A DNA stretch of 64,000 nucleotides from Thamnaconus septentrionalis (taxonomy: Eukaryota > Chordata > Actinopteri > Tetraodontiformes > Monacanthidae). The stretch covers positions 19,719,001-19,783,000 of the forward strand of contig CM020506.1 in assembly GCA_009823395.1 (NCBI GenBank). The letters are read 5' to 3'. Shown here in pieces: positions 31,591 through 44,700 of this stretch (positions are counted from its first letter, which is position 1; each line of letters begins with the position of its first letter). Both the position numbers and the translations under genes were made by a program. A model generated the notes under the pieces. It made no database searches, was not told the DNA's origin, and saw only the letters and a program-made list of their open reading frames with translations.

Positions 31591-33870
31591 AGCTCTGATC
31601 CTCGCTCCTCCGTCGGTGTGGATCACAGCCTCCACCCCTGCGCCTCACCCTGCCACCCGCACGCCTACTGCGTGTCCCATTCGCTCGCTCGCATACTAAT
31701 TTATTTTCTCTCTCTTCTGCCTTTTTTTGCCCTTTTTTTTCTCCGCCCATTCACCCGCCAACTCACCCTTCCCCTCCCCTCCCCCTCCTCGGCCTTCCCC
31801 ACCCGCCATGCAGCCACTGCAACACCTCCATGTGACTGCGCTGACAGAGGGGGCGTGTCTTTACAGGTCGTAGCTCCACCCACTCTACTGCGAGAAGGCA
31901 GACGAGCGCATCGAGACGCCGTCACCGTCCTCTGGAGAGAGAAAGGTTGCGTGTCTGTCTTTCACACGTACGCGCGTGCACGTGCCTGTGTGTGTGCGCG
32001 TGCATGTGTGTCCATCCATCCAATGTGTGCCAAACCTCGGGAGTCGCCGGCTCACTGACTGACTGACTGACTGACTGACGCACACTGACAGAATGAGTCT
32101 CATTCTAACTCGAAAGAATCATTTTGTTTACGTTACTTGAAGCAATGCACTTTTTTTTCTTTTCTTTTTTTTTCCTTTCTTTTTTTAAAATTTCGCCGCT
32201 CAGATTTGGTAGCGGTCGGTCTGGTTTTTTGTTGTTTTTATTTTTGTAGTGTTTTTTTTTATTGTTGTGAAGACTGTGCAACAGTGAAGTGGTCACGTTT
32301 GGTTTGTTTTTTTTTCATATTTTTTTTTGTCAAGGTGGGACATTTATATTCTGATTTGCAAACATTCAGGGAAATTCCTTTTTCTTTTCTTTTTTTCTCC
32401 ACGCGTAACTACTTCCTGGTTGGCTCGCTGCCAGGGCTGTCAGTCCCAGCCTGAGAGCTTCAGGCTCGTCTGCTTGACATTTTCCAAAAGGCAAAAAAAA
32501 AAAAAAAGGTTAATTTCTGGATTTTCAAAACCAGGAAGGAAAAACCGTCCGTGTCCTCAGTCCGAAGCTGTTTGTCGTCCTCGAGGGACGAGGGATGATT
32601 CCAGAGCAACACAGACTCACATCCCGGAAATAAAAAAAAAAAACTGCAGAAGAAAAACCTGAGAGGGACTCAAATGGACTTTTTCTTTTTTTTTTTTTTT
32701 TGTAAATCACCGAGGGCACATTTTTATAGACATTCAAAGCTCTCGTTCTCCTTTTGCATTGTTCTTTTTTCCCTGCTCCAGTTCACCGGTTCATCGGAAT
32801 CTCTGACTAAACTGCTGTATTTTTAGATTAGCCGCAGAGCTCTCGTCGTTTGTAAAATACTGAAGCAAAACTGTGCTGTAATACTATTTGAGGTGTGTTT
32901 GAGTTGGACTGTACAGAGTGGCCTGTAAATGAATTTGAGGACATATCTTTTAATGTAAGTAAAAACAACAAAAAAAGTTTTTAGGAGTTCAGAACAAAAA
33001 AAAAAAAAGTCTTTATCTTTTGTCACAACCTTCAGCCAGACTTGTGATGTTTTTTGGATGCCATTTTATCAACCACATGTATTTAATGTATAAATCCCAT
33101 GCCATGAGAATGGACACTAGTGGCTCAAGTCCAGATACCCAAACAGGGAAGTTTAACAAGTTTATTCTACGGCTCCTGTTTTTACAGATTAAAATGTTTT
33201 CTACCATTTGCATCATGTCTTTCTTTTCAATTCTAACAACTTCTGTTATTGATATGCTGTGTCATTTTACACAGTCCAGGTTCTAGCTATGCTAATGCTC
33301 AAGCCTAACTGGTGAAGTGCAGGGTGTATACAGGTTTATGGAGTATACACACTTATGTTTCAGTCAGCATTGAGTTTATCCTTTGCTGAATGGGTTGGTT
33401 TGTTTTTTTTTGTTTTTAAAAACGGACATGAATTAAGAGTATAGACACTTCTCCAGGGACCACTGCACCACTGCACCACTGCCTTCTTTTCTGTTTCAGC
33501 GCAAGATGGAAAGAAATTCTCTTGGATTTACTCAGTTTCACTTTTTAAAATGAAACTAAACCAACCTGACTCTTTTCTTATCGAAATTGCACAAACTCTA
33601 TGTAAACTTCAAGATGGGGATTTTTTTTTTTTTCATCTTACTTTTATATTGCCGAACAATATTTCTGCTGCAGCCGCACAGCCTTGAAATGACTGTCGGA
33701 GCACTGGAATAACCTGCAGCAAGTGAAGATGGACTGAAGGGTTGTGTGTGCAGTTGTGTGCAGTTGCAAATATGATTGATGTGTTTCTTTTAAGTGTGGA
33801 ACTGTAGGTTGAGACACTGCCAACATCCTGAGTGAGTAACCCTGCGAGTAAAACGGCTTCGGAGACAATT
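31591..33870 (+). other. celsr2: celsr2 3' UTR and the space to dstyk
   Basis: No coding signal. It contains a CT-rich stretch, a (GACT)n run at 32052-32079, many T and A runs, and candidate plus-strand poly(A) signals AATAAA at 32629-32634 and ATTAAA at 33188-33193. The true transcript end cannot be decided from sequence. Confidence 0.5.
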
Positions 33871-33887
33871 GTGCAGTAATAGATCAT

Positions 33888-33893
33888 TTTATT
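33888..33893 (-). terminator. dstyk: dstyk poly(A) signal candidate
   Basis: AATAAA on the minus strand, about 415 bp downstream of the dstyk stop. It is the first clear hexamer in a suitable place. Confidence 0.5.
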
Positions 33894-34306
33894 TAAAAAA
33901 AGAAAAGAAAAAAAAAGTTTGGGTTTGTATAGATGCAGACATGTTCATTTTAAATATCATCTAAAATTAATATTTCATATTTCATAATACTGACAATGGA
34001 GTACTTTTAAAAGAATTTGCATCTAGTAACAGTTCTATGACCAAGTAGCAATTAGCATGACGATAGCCTCTTGTAGAGTTTGTATACAAATACACAAAGC
34101 GCAAACAATAAAATGAGTGAAAACCTTCGGTCCATGTCAACCCCTCATAAATAGAATATGTACTGACGGAACTAAGAGGAAAGCTCTAACGTCACACACT
34201 GGTCACCGGTTCATCGCCGCTCTGCATAAATACCCCCAAATACCTGACTGACGACGCGTGCGTTAGCTTGTCGGAGTGTTGTTGCCTTTACTTGTTTGGT
34301 TGTTTT

Positions 34307-34494
34307 TTAGTTCGAGTCCTCCAGGCTGCTGCTCTTCTGCTTGGAGTCGCAGTTGCACATCCGCACCATGATGCTTTGCAGGCTGGGCTCCACGATGCCG
34401 AGCAGGGGCCTCAGGGAGGGGTCCCCGTTCCAGCAGGCCTCCATCAGCTGCCAGCACTCCTCGTCGAAACAGGGCAGGCGCTCCGGCCGGGCTC
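34307..34494 (-). CDS. dstyk: dstyk exon 14 with stop codon
   Basis: Encodes [34 protein letters not shown] and ends SSSLEDSN plus TAA. The invariant C-lobe arginine is in SLRPLLGI. Confidence 0.95.
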
Positions 34495-36106
34495 CTGCAG
34501 GCGAGCGACAGACTGCGCTGTTCAAAGTGGGACTGCAAGCCAAGTGGCAAGCCGGAGTGACTCACTAGCAATAGAGGAACAACATCTGGAAGAAAGTTCC
34601 TGCTAATATCACAGTTCCACATGGTGCCTCAGGCTCCTGAAATAACTTTTGACTTCACTTCCCATCTTCGGGACGATCGGAGGTGTTTACTCACGTCACA
34701 CAGAGATCAGACCCTCGCTGCTACTTTGAGAACTCAAATGAATCACAGCAACTCCATTTAGCATTCAAGTGGACCTGCTTCCTTATTTTTTTTCTTTGTT
34801 GTTTTGTCAATTGTGTTTTCAACTGTAATTTTTGACTGGCCAAATGTTTGCATTCATAACAGGAGTGCCGCTGTGTCCCTCACCTGACTCTTTATACATT
34901 CACATTTTCTCAACTTACATGGCAGGAGTTCACATTTCAGATGGTACCACACCATCCTAACCTTTGAAACTTTTGAAGATTTGTTTTTAATTTGAACTCT
35001 TCGAATATCAAAACGATGAAAGAACTGTTGTATGGAACAAGAAAATACCCACTGGCATTCTACAACACATATTTGAGGCACTCACTGATACTGGTCTGTA
35101 TAGTGCTATGTAGTATTTACGAAAACCAGAAGGTTTTTAGCAAAGGTTAAATAAAAACTGCAGGAAAATTTGGTTATTTTCATAAGAGTTTCACCTGATT
35201 CACAAGCAGCTTCATGACCCATTATTAGAAAGCATAGAAAGCATTTAGCTGGCCAGTGAAATTCATAAAACAATCTCCAGTGGGATGTTACTGCAAGTAC
35301 TGCCAGTCCTCCAGTTTGGGGGCAGACCTTGCATGTCCGGAGCCTCTAACAGGCTGTTATGCTTAGGTCTCGAGATTTGAATATGGCGCAAGACAATTTA
35401 ATTCACTTTTATCCCATTTTGTTCTTTTGAAGAGCACAGGGTCAAGACGGAGCTCAACTATATAATCTAATAAGTCAACTCTAAAAAGAATCCATGAATA
35501 ATCTCACTGGGAGCTTTTCAAGCAAAACAATGAGGATGACGACAAGAAGCAGGAATCAAACAAAACCCAACGCCGACGACCGCTTTACCCTTTTTGACGT
35601 TGTTCCAGAGTTGATCCTTGCTGGAGCATTTCTCAAAGGCTTCTGGGAGTTTGACCGAGCCGGTGCAGAGGTACCAGAAGAGGATCCCGAAGGCGTAGAC
35701 GTCCACAGAGTTGTCATACTTTCCTGTGGGGGGGGGGGGAAACAGGAGGAGGAGAGGAGCGGGTGGGTGCGAGCGCCAACGATCGCAGCGCTGCTTTTGC
35801 GATAACGCGACGGCGATCTGCCAGAAGGAGCGGGCGTACCGGTGAACAGCTCCGGGGCCATGTGGATGGGGGTGCCCACGATACTGCCAGACATCATGGC
35901 CTCTGGTTTACAGAAGCCCAGGTCGGTGATCTTCGCCCTGTTTTGCTTGTCCAGCTAGGAAAGGAGTTGGAACAGATTGAGCGCGGATTCATTCGTACTG
36001 CAAGAACACAAAGAGAAGGGAAGAGAACAGCTGGTCCCAAGCCAGCAGTTGGACTTAATAAAGAGGCAAGACACGAGTGCTGACGCCAACACTGCCAGCG
36101 CCAAAT

Positions 36107-36152
<46 letters not shown>

Positions 36153-39100
36153 TTGTTAAGGCAGGAAAATGGTGGTATTTCCTCTTGATTGCAGTGTACC
36201 TGCTCTGTTTTATGCTGTCATTTTAACATTTTAGCAAATCTGATTATTTCTGTGTGTTTCTTTTAAAATGACAATTACTGTGAATACATGTTCAAAGCTT
36301 AAAAAAAATAATAATTGTTTGGAATTTGTTTTTTGGAATGTTTTGGATGTTGCTCCTTTGTTGAACCAACGACAAATGAAATTGGAAAATAAAAGAAAAA
36401 AATGAATAAGTTAAATAGACCGTAAGTCCCCGACCTTCTTTTCATTTTCACTTTTAGGCCTTAACTGGATCAAGGATTAAAACATCATCATCATCATCAT
36501 CATCATGTTAGCGCAGGCAAATAAATGATACATAGTGCTGCTATAGTGAATATCTGGTGTTTAGCTCTTTGCCACCAGGCAGAGAACTCCGTTGAAAAAA
36601 AGACTCAATAAGACACTTTTCTTTCAAAAAAAAAACAAAAAACAAAAAAACAACAACATTTGGCCATATTATTGAGTGCAAACCAGCTCCTGCAGCGGGT
36701 GTCTGAACCTACCAGCACATTCTTCAGCTTGATGTCTCTGTGCAGGAGGCCCTGACTGTGCAGGAAGCGGATCCCCTCCACCACGTCCAGAGCAATTTGC
36801 AGCCTCTCTCTCATCGACAAACGAGTCTGGTGTGAAGCCATGATGGAGAGAAGAAACAGCGAAGAGTGAATTTTAATGGAAGGGATTCACAAAATGACGC
36901 TTTTACTTCCTTGAAAACAGCAACAAATCTGTAATGAGAGCAAAGTGCAGTAACCTGCTGCACTTTTCAATTGTCATTCACTTTTCTTGATACATTTGCA
37001 CTGCGCACTGTGAACCTGTCGTTGCACTGTTGCATCTTCTGGAAATATTTGCAGTTATTTTACTTCATATCTATTTTGAAATGAGATCAGATATTTAACA
37101 TCATGCATCATACCATATTGTGCTATTATATTGGTAACATTACATTTATATGTTGGAATTATCATATCGAGTTGAATGTATAAATGTATTGAATGTGACT
37201 ATATGTAGTGCTTTGGTGTATATTCCTTGATCGTGACCAGTGCCTTGGGGGTGTTGAACAGTGACCTTGGGTGACCAGAGAGTGGTCAGCTGTAACTGAC
37301 CTTCAGTCCCGTGTAGAGGTCCCTGTGCAGCCGCTCCATAATGAGCAGCACGGCAGTGCTGGCACCGTCTGCGTAGGTGTCATCGATCACCGAGCCGTGC
37401 AGGTCGACCAGCCGCTCGTGTTTGGGCAGAGTCCTGCAGCCGGAGACAATCGGGTTGTATCAGAGGCGGCTGTGCACCGAGAGGACTTTCACACGGAACC
37501 GCATTCCTCTGGTTCACTGACGAATGAGGCGCTGAACATGACAAGGCACTGGCTGGCCTGCTCCACCTGCCGACTGACGGCCAATAAGGCAGCCGCGCGT
37601 GAAAGCTCCCAACTCCACACACACAACCATTCAAAGGGTTGGGCTCGCTGACTCATTTCTTGCATTCAACTCCAATATAACCAGTTTTTGAAAATAACGA
37701 TCTTCGTGCCATCATTAGTGCTTTACAAGTACGGGAACAGTTTAGTGTTTTATGAAAAGCATTTCCGCTGTCTCATCAACAAGTGATTGGGAGAATTCCA
37801 AGTGTGTCAACATACTAACAGTAGGAAGTTTTAAAGAGCCCAAAATATAATAAAAATGTATAATTACAATGTAATTACAATGTAATTACAATACAAAGCT
37901 TTGAAACGACTCAGTGACCCCCAAACTTTTCAACGCTTGCGTATCTTAGAGTGAAGACCATTCCAACTGTGACGCCGTAGAAGCTCCGTCACTCTGACTC
38001 ACCTGGTGTAGTGAAACTCCAGCGCCAGGTCGTTCCAGTGTTTGTCATCAGGTGGCACCACCGACTTGAGCGCGCAGGGGTTGTGCCCTCCCCAGCTGTC
38101 GCACATGTAGACGACTCCGTACTGGCCCCGGCCCAACTCGCGGCCCAGTTTGGGCTTGCCTGTCACAGAGCGACGCACCTGCGTTACATGGCTGTCGAAG
38201 CGCGAAGACGCGTCACAGATAAGCGGTTGCGGACCTACTTCCTGTGTGATCAGCAGCCCAGAGTGATCAACACGGGACGCAGCGGCAGCGAGAAAATGCA
38301 CTTGAATGTGTTCAAAGCCGTTGAAGCGTGTGCATGTTAGAGCTGCATGATTTTATATCCAATGTTGTGCTTTTGAATGCCCTTATCCACTGCAAAGCCC
38401 TCTGAGATCATTTGTTTGATAAAATGTATTCATTTTAGGGCTGTCAAAAGACAATATTTTTTTTAATCGCAATTAATCGCAGAATCTTCATAGTTAACTG
38501 CGATTAATCGCAGTTTGCATGAGTAAAATTCTGTTATTTTGTATTTCAAGGCAGTTTTAACACCATAATGTAAAGCATTTCTTACCAGAAATCGGTCGGA
38601 GGGGCCGACTACGGGTCAGTAAAATGGACAAAAAGGTTACGCTGGGTTTGCATCGGATGCAGAAGCATCGCAAAGCGCCGCGCGCACGAAAATTGCCCGC
38701 AGCTCTCCTGTTCAGACCAGACGCACATTTCTCCGCGAGGGTCGACAAGCGCTTCTGCTCAGCTGTGGTTTACTCCCAATTCAGAGCAATTTTTTTTTTT
38801 CATCAAGATTAATTTCACATCGTCTATCTTGACTTGACAACAACTCCTCTCACTCTTTCTGTGTTTGTTTGTGTGTTTAGCGGTATTTTATTCTGAAAAT
38901 TGTTTTCATTTTGAAGACTTACCGAATTGTCTCGTGTTTCTTTGAGTCACTTCCTGTCCAGCTTGACGCGGATCGCTCTCGCACAAAATAGACCAGACGT
39001 CGAAACGATCGCCACACGGCGCTAGCCGGCCGCGGAGGTGCGCGCCGCTTCGCACCTGGTCTGACCGAACCCTTGGTTAACAAGGGCGCCGAAAGGAAGC

Positions 39101-39269
39101 GGGCTCTGTTCCGCGGCGCTGGCGCTTCCATTGTGAACCCGGCCTTATATTTAAAATACGATTTAAAAAAATTAACGGGTTGTAGATTGTAACTAATTAA
39201 TCGCGATTAATGCGTTAACGCTGACAGCCCTAATTTATTTAGATAAAATCTTGATATTTAAATAAAATC

Positions 39270-39340
<71 letters not shown>

Positions 39341-41682
39341 GTTTAAGATATATATAAATTGTTGAACCCAACAAACTTGGACAAATGCAAATTTTGGACT
39401 TTACTACTGGATCTTTTTTTATTATTCAAAATGCACAACAATATACATAGAGTGGGGGGGTGGCAGAACTGCACTGAGCAGACCTTCGGAGTCACTTGGG
39501 AGGATTGAGGAGGTGACTCACCGTTCAGCAGCACATCCCGGAGGGAGCGGCTCTCCAGGGACAGACGTGCCAGGCGGGGGGCGTGGTCCTTCCTCACACG
39601 CAACCACAGGTCCTCGGTGCGCTCCAGCCGCCCCGTGTGGCCCTCTTCCAGCTGCAAAATACCAACACACGACACCTCAGGCAAGGCACAACACAGCACA
39701 GCAGCAAGGTTATGTTCTTATTTTCGGTTGGGGGACGGAGGGGGAAGAGAGAGACAGATGTGCCTCGTTGTCTCTTTCCGTTTTATCGACTCTGCGTTCA
39801 CTTTCTGCTATCGCCGTGGAGTTTGACCTGCAGAGGGCCTCCGACTCAGAGAGAATGACAGCATTCATCTTGTCTGACTGAATCAAAGTTCTTGACCTGT
39901 GCAGTTACTCCTACACACACGCGCGCAGTTTATCTCTTCACGGTGAGCTTTCAACCCTGCCAGCGCAGCGCCAAGAGCGCAGGCGCAATGGAACGAGGTC
40001 ACTTGACGTCATTTCAACAGTGTGGATTTCCTCCAACAGCCACCAGGCTGAAACATTAAGGCTCTGATCCCGCTGGGTACGAACAATCTTCAGTCTTTTC
40101 TCTTCGAGACGACTTTGTGACTTTTGCAGGTTAGTTTCATTAACGGGTAGATTTTTTTTTTTTTTTTTTTTTTTGAGGGCTTTCCATGTCTTTTCAAGAA
40201 CTGGCCACCACAAAAGTCCAACTACAAAGGTCCAACAGAATGTGAATGTGAATGTACACAGCGTGCTCCATCTCTTCAAATTCCAGCGAACAATAAAATC
40301 CTTCCTCTGATAGAGCTGGGGGGGGCCTCCTAAGATAGGCCTCCTCCATATCTTAGTGTTCCACTGACCAAGTCAGTGTGCAAGCCTCAAATGGTCATGG
40401 ACAGGAATGTGATGCGTGCGTTAACGCCATTAGCTTCACCCCACTCCCCGGCCGCTTGCTTAACTCGGTGAAACATTGATATTTCGGTCAATCAAATTCA
40501 TTGCAGATGAAAAAACCATCAGCCAGTGGCCTCATGAAGCCAGTTGGGTACAATCACTTCACAATGAGCAAGGCTGTCCAGACTGAAATACGACCAAACA
40601 GCTGGCAAGCATGGAAATGCGTCTGGTTACGTCCCCCACACGGTTTGTCATGTGAGGATTATCATGAGAGCAATTGGATTGAAACTGATTCGCCGTGGAC
40701 TTCACGGAGGGCGCTGAAGCGTCAGAGTTTGTTTTTAGGTTGTTGTTGGTTTTTTTTGAGTGATTTTAAGAAGTTTCAGCCTCCCACTTATGAAATCTGG
40801 GTCCTAAAGTGTGTAGAAGCAAAACATGGAGTCTTCACCCCCCCGCCTCCCCCTCCAAATTCACACCAAAAGCGAGGTCGCGGCTCCGCAGCAGAACGCG
40901 GCCATTAAAGTCAGCGTGTTGGGTCACATCAGGCGCATTCATTTCAATGAAGTTGCTCACCATACGCCGAAAAAGTTTCCGCATTAAAGGGCCCACAGAG
41001 CAATGCACAGTAGTGTCACTTCCCAGCATGCCTCTGTAACTCACATGATCTATTTGGCCAATCAGGCCGATCTGGAGAACGTCACTTACAGACACGTCAG
41101 GACCGGAGCCAATCAGAACGAGCTGAGACACAGCAGCACGTTCGACGTCATGACGTCACGCTGGGAATAAACTCTTTTAAACGACTAAAAGACCAGAACT
41201 GAAAAAGCTACAATAGAAAGATTTGCTATGAACCGCGTTTCAGGTCACAGTCGTCCAGTGAGCTGTTTTAAAGGCGTTTATTTTGTATTGCGGTCTATGG
41301 GAAAATGCTTTTTGGGCCAATGGGATTTTTTTTTTTGCTGCAGTACCTCGAGCGGCCACTGGGAAAATCAGCGCTCTGCCATATTGCTGGTCAGGTATCC
41401 AGTTCTTGTAATACATCCGTGTTTGCGAACGCGTCAATCGCAGCAGTCATTGACTTCGGCGTTAAGGCAGGAAGTCAATGACTGGAAAACACGCTGGATC
41501 AGCTTGATTTTCATCATAATGTACAATGTGCTGCATTTTGGTTTTATATGTGCTGTATTTTATTGTGAAACATCAAGCGGTTCCCGCTCCGTGCCGCAGA
41601 CGCTTCTGGTGTACATTGGGGGTTAAAGTTTGATGAGAGTAGAGTAGTAGAGGACGATGTGATGTGATGAGGTGGCATCTCG

Positions 41683-41721
<39 letters not shown>

Positions 41722-44700
41722 AAGGCTGTGCACACACCAGACGAGACTCTCTGGTGTAGCGCCACTGGCTTATGCGGCAGAGGAAGTCGAACTTAGATAA
41801 CTTTTGTAGGTTTTGTTTGCGTTAGATTAGCGGTTGGTTTTTGGTGACTGACTGCCACAGGCTGCGCAGGTTAAAGGGTCAAACTGCTGACTGAAGGAGT
41901 GGGGGGGGGGGGGGGAGGATTCCATGTGGATCTGGGAGAGTGCGACGAGCACGGGCGCAGATGGGACTGGGGACAAGGGAGACGTGTCCCCTCCAGAATT
42001 ATTGTGACCGGACCACCCTATTGCCTATAGCGCCAACTATAGTGACCCTTCTTATAATACACATCCCATTTAATGATAGCCAGGGCATGATTTATTCACT
42101 TCAATTTTATTTATCTATTATTCATTTTTGCCAAAAATTTTTGTTCTTTGTCTTTTTTATTAGAATTCAATCCAAGTTTCTGTGACGACTTTCGTCAACC
42201 TGACGAAATAAACCTGTTGAAATAAACTGTGCATTCAGTTCTTTGATTGGCACTCGTCACCAATGGCGATTGAGTCCGAGTCTCGCTTTACTCGTGACAT
42301 AAAAACACGGGAACAAATGACACGTTGGTGCATCCAATCTCCAAGTTCTTCTACAATAATCACAGACGGGGAGACTTTACCTGGCGCAGGGAGGCGGCGA
42401 AGGCCTCGTGGGAGCTGTTCAGGCGGGTTCTGAACTGCGAGCAGATGCTTTTGGCCAGTTTGGCGGCGCTGAGGCTCTCGATGGCGTCTTGGGCCACTTT
42501 GCGCTTCCACTCCGGGGTGATGGCGGGAGGGTTCACGAACGTTATCCTGTGGATGATCTGGGAGCAGGAGCACGGGCAGAAGTGAGCGCCTCCTCGACGG
42601 GAGTCACACCAAGGGGTTCGAGCTCTCGACGGGCCGGCTGTTGATCGGGGGACCAACCTGTTTGATTTGCTCCCAGAAGAGTTTCGTGACGGAGGATCCG
42701 GACTGGAAGGTGACTTCCACGTGGTAGGCGGCGTTAAGTAGCTGCGACAGACCAGGGAAAGGAACAAATGAGGATAACAAGAACGGAAAAAAAAAATGAG
42801 AAACAGCCCGAAACCCTCACAACAATCTTTAATACACAGAGAGGAAGACTTGATCCAAACGCGTCCATGTTTGGTCCTAGATGCCTGCCAGTGAGACCAT
42901 CATTAAAGATTTTATGTTTTCTGGATGGAATTGTCTGGGCCTTGCACCGCTTTACTATGAATATATTTATTAGGGAGCGCGTGTTTCTATCTATTTTCTT
43001 GAATAAACAGAACTGTTACATACACAGTGAGACGACGATTTATAAATATGAACTAAAATAAGACAGGAGTTCTAAAAATAATAGGTGTAGATTTCTAATG
43101 AAATTCTAATTTTGTGTTGTTACACTTAAGCCGCGTTCAGATTGCCAGTCAAAATCCGATTTTCAGCCCATCCAGATTGAAACCAGGTGGCTCTTTTGCA
43201 GTCTGAACAGTCACAAATCGCATAAATCCGATTTTTGCAAAACGGACTGAAACCACCTTCAGGAGGTCGCTTCCAATCGCATTTGGATGGAAGCGTTTTA
43301 GTGTGAACAGCTCCAAACACACCAATGGGTTACTCAATAAAAGTAATCCAACTACTGATTACTCTTTCTTTGATTACTTGCTTTTTCAAAAGTAATCAAT
43401 TACTAATTACTTATGTTAAAAAAAAAATAAAGAAACAGTTTCTCAGTGCTTTGGAATGAACAAAGTGAACTGAATAAAGTGAAAATTTTGCAATTCTAAA
43501 TATTGCCTCTGTCCCTTTAACATGAATGAATGTTTGCTCTCTGAAAACAAACTGCACATTTCACAGAACAAACTCATGTGCAGCACTGCTGCCTTCTGCA
43601 CAGCCAAAATTGTTAAAATAATCTGTGACGTTGTTTTTGGTTGTTTTTCTAAATTTCAGACATTTTGTGGATAAAAGACATTTTGCATTTTAGCTTGCAA
43701 AATATTTCAGAAAAGTAATGGAATCGTTACTTGATAAAGTATTAATGATATAATTACCAGTTTTGCCACAGTGATCCCGTTACATTACACCGTTATTTAA
43801 AACGTAGATCAATTACAGTAGTGGATTACTTAGTAATAGATTACTCGCCAACACTGGACGTCACACACACAACACCTCCGCCCCGACGACGTTGCTACAG
43901 CAGCCTGTCAAGATGGGTCAATAATGTGGCCCAGACTGAACAGAACCAGATCCCATTTGGACACTTGCTAAAAAGCGGTGTGGACGGTCGGCCCTACAAA
44001 TCGGATTTGAGAAGGAATCTGATTTGAATCAGATTCGCCTGCAGTCTGAACGCAGCCCGAGTCCTCAAACAGAAGCAGATCTACGTCACAGCAGCCGCTG
44101 ACCTGCTTGAGGTGGTTGGAGGTGATGTTGTGGGCCGTGGACTCGATGTGAGACTTCTCCAGGCTGGTGAGACATCGCTCCAGGGTGCCCACGAAGCTCT
44201 CCCTCAGGTAGTCCACGGAGCTGATGAGCTTGTTGGCCACGGCCTGGTTGAGTCGGACTACGATCAGCTCCTGGATCTGATCAATGCAAGATTTGATCTC
44301 CTTCGACGTGAGCACCTCGCTGTTGGTCGTCACGATGATGTCTGCGGCGTAAGGAGAAATTTGTCAACTACAAATAAATCAAATAAAAATACTCTCGCAA
44401 CAAAAACATTGATAATTGAAAGGGCGACTTATTACAAGGTGTTACCAAACTATGTCTTCTTTATCACTAGCTATGTTAACATGGACACAAACAATCGAAA
44501 TAAAGGTCCAATCAGATTAAAAATACGTCAATCGGAAGATTCTGATCCGGTTCGGCCCATTCAGAAAGAAATTTCCGAAATGAGGAGCAGATGTGCAGCA
44601 TGATGGGATTGTTGGTGACCAACATTAGCAATTAGCATTAGCAATAGGTGTCTTTGAGGATTTTCAAGTCAGACCACAGAGAGTTGGCAGACACTCCTAG

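Noticed and set aside
35840..35954. DLG instead of DFG as a sign of a dead kinase
   Set aside because: The same DLG is found in mammalian DSTYK, so it is a family trait.
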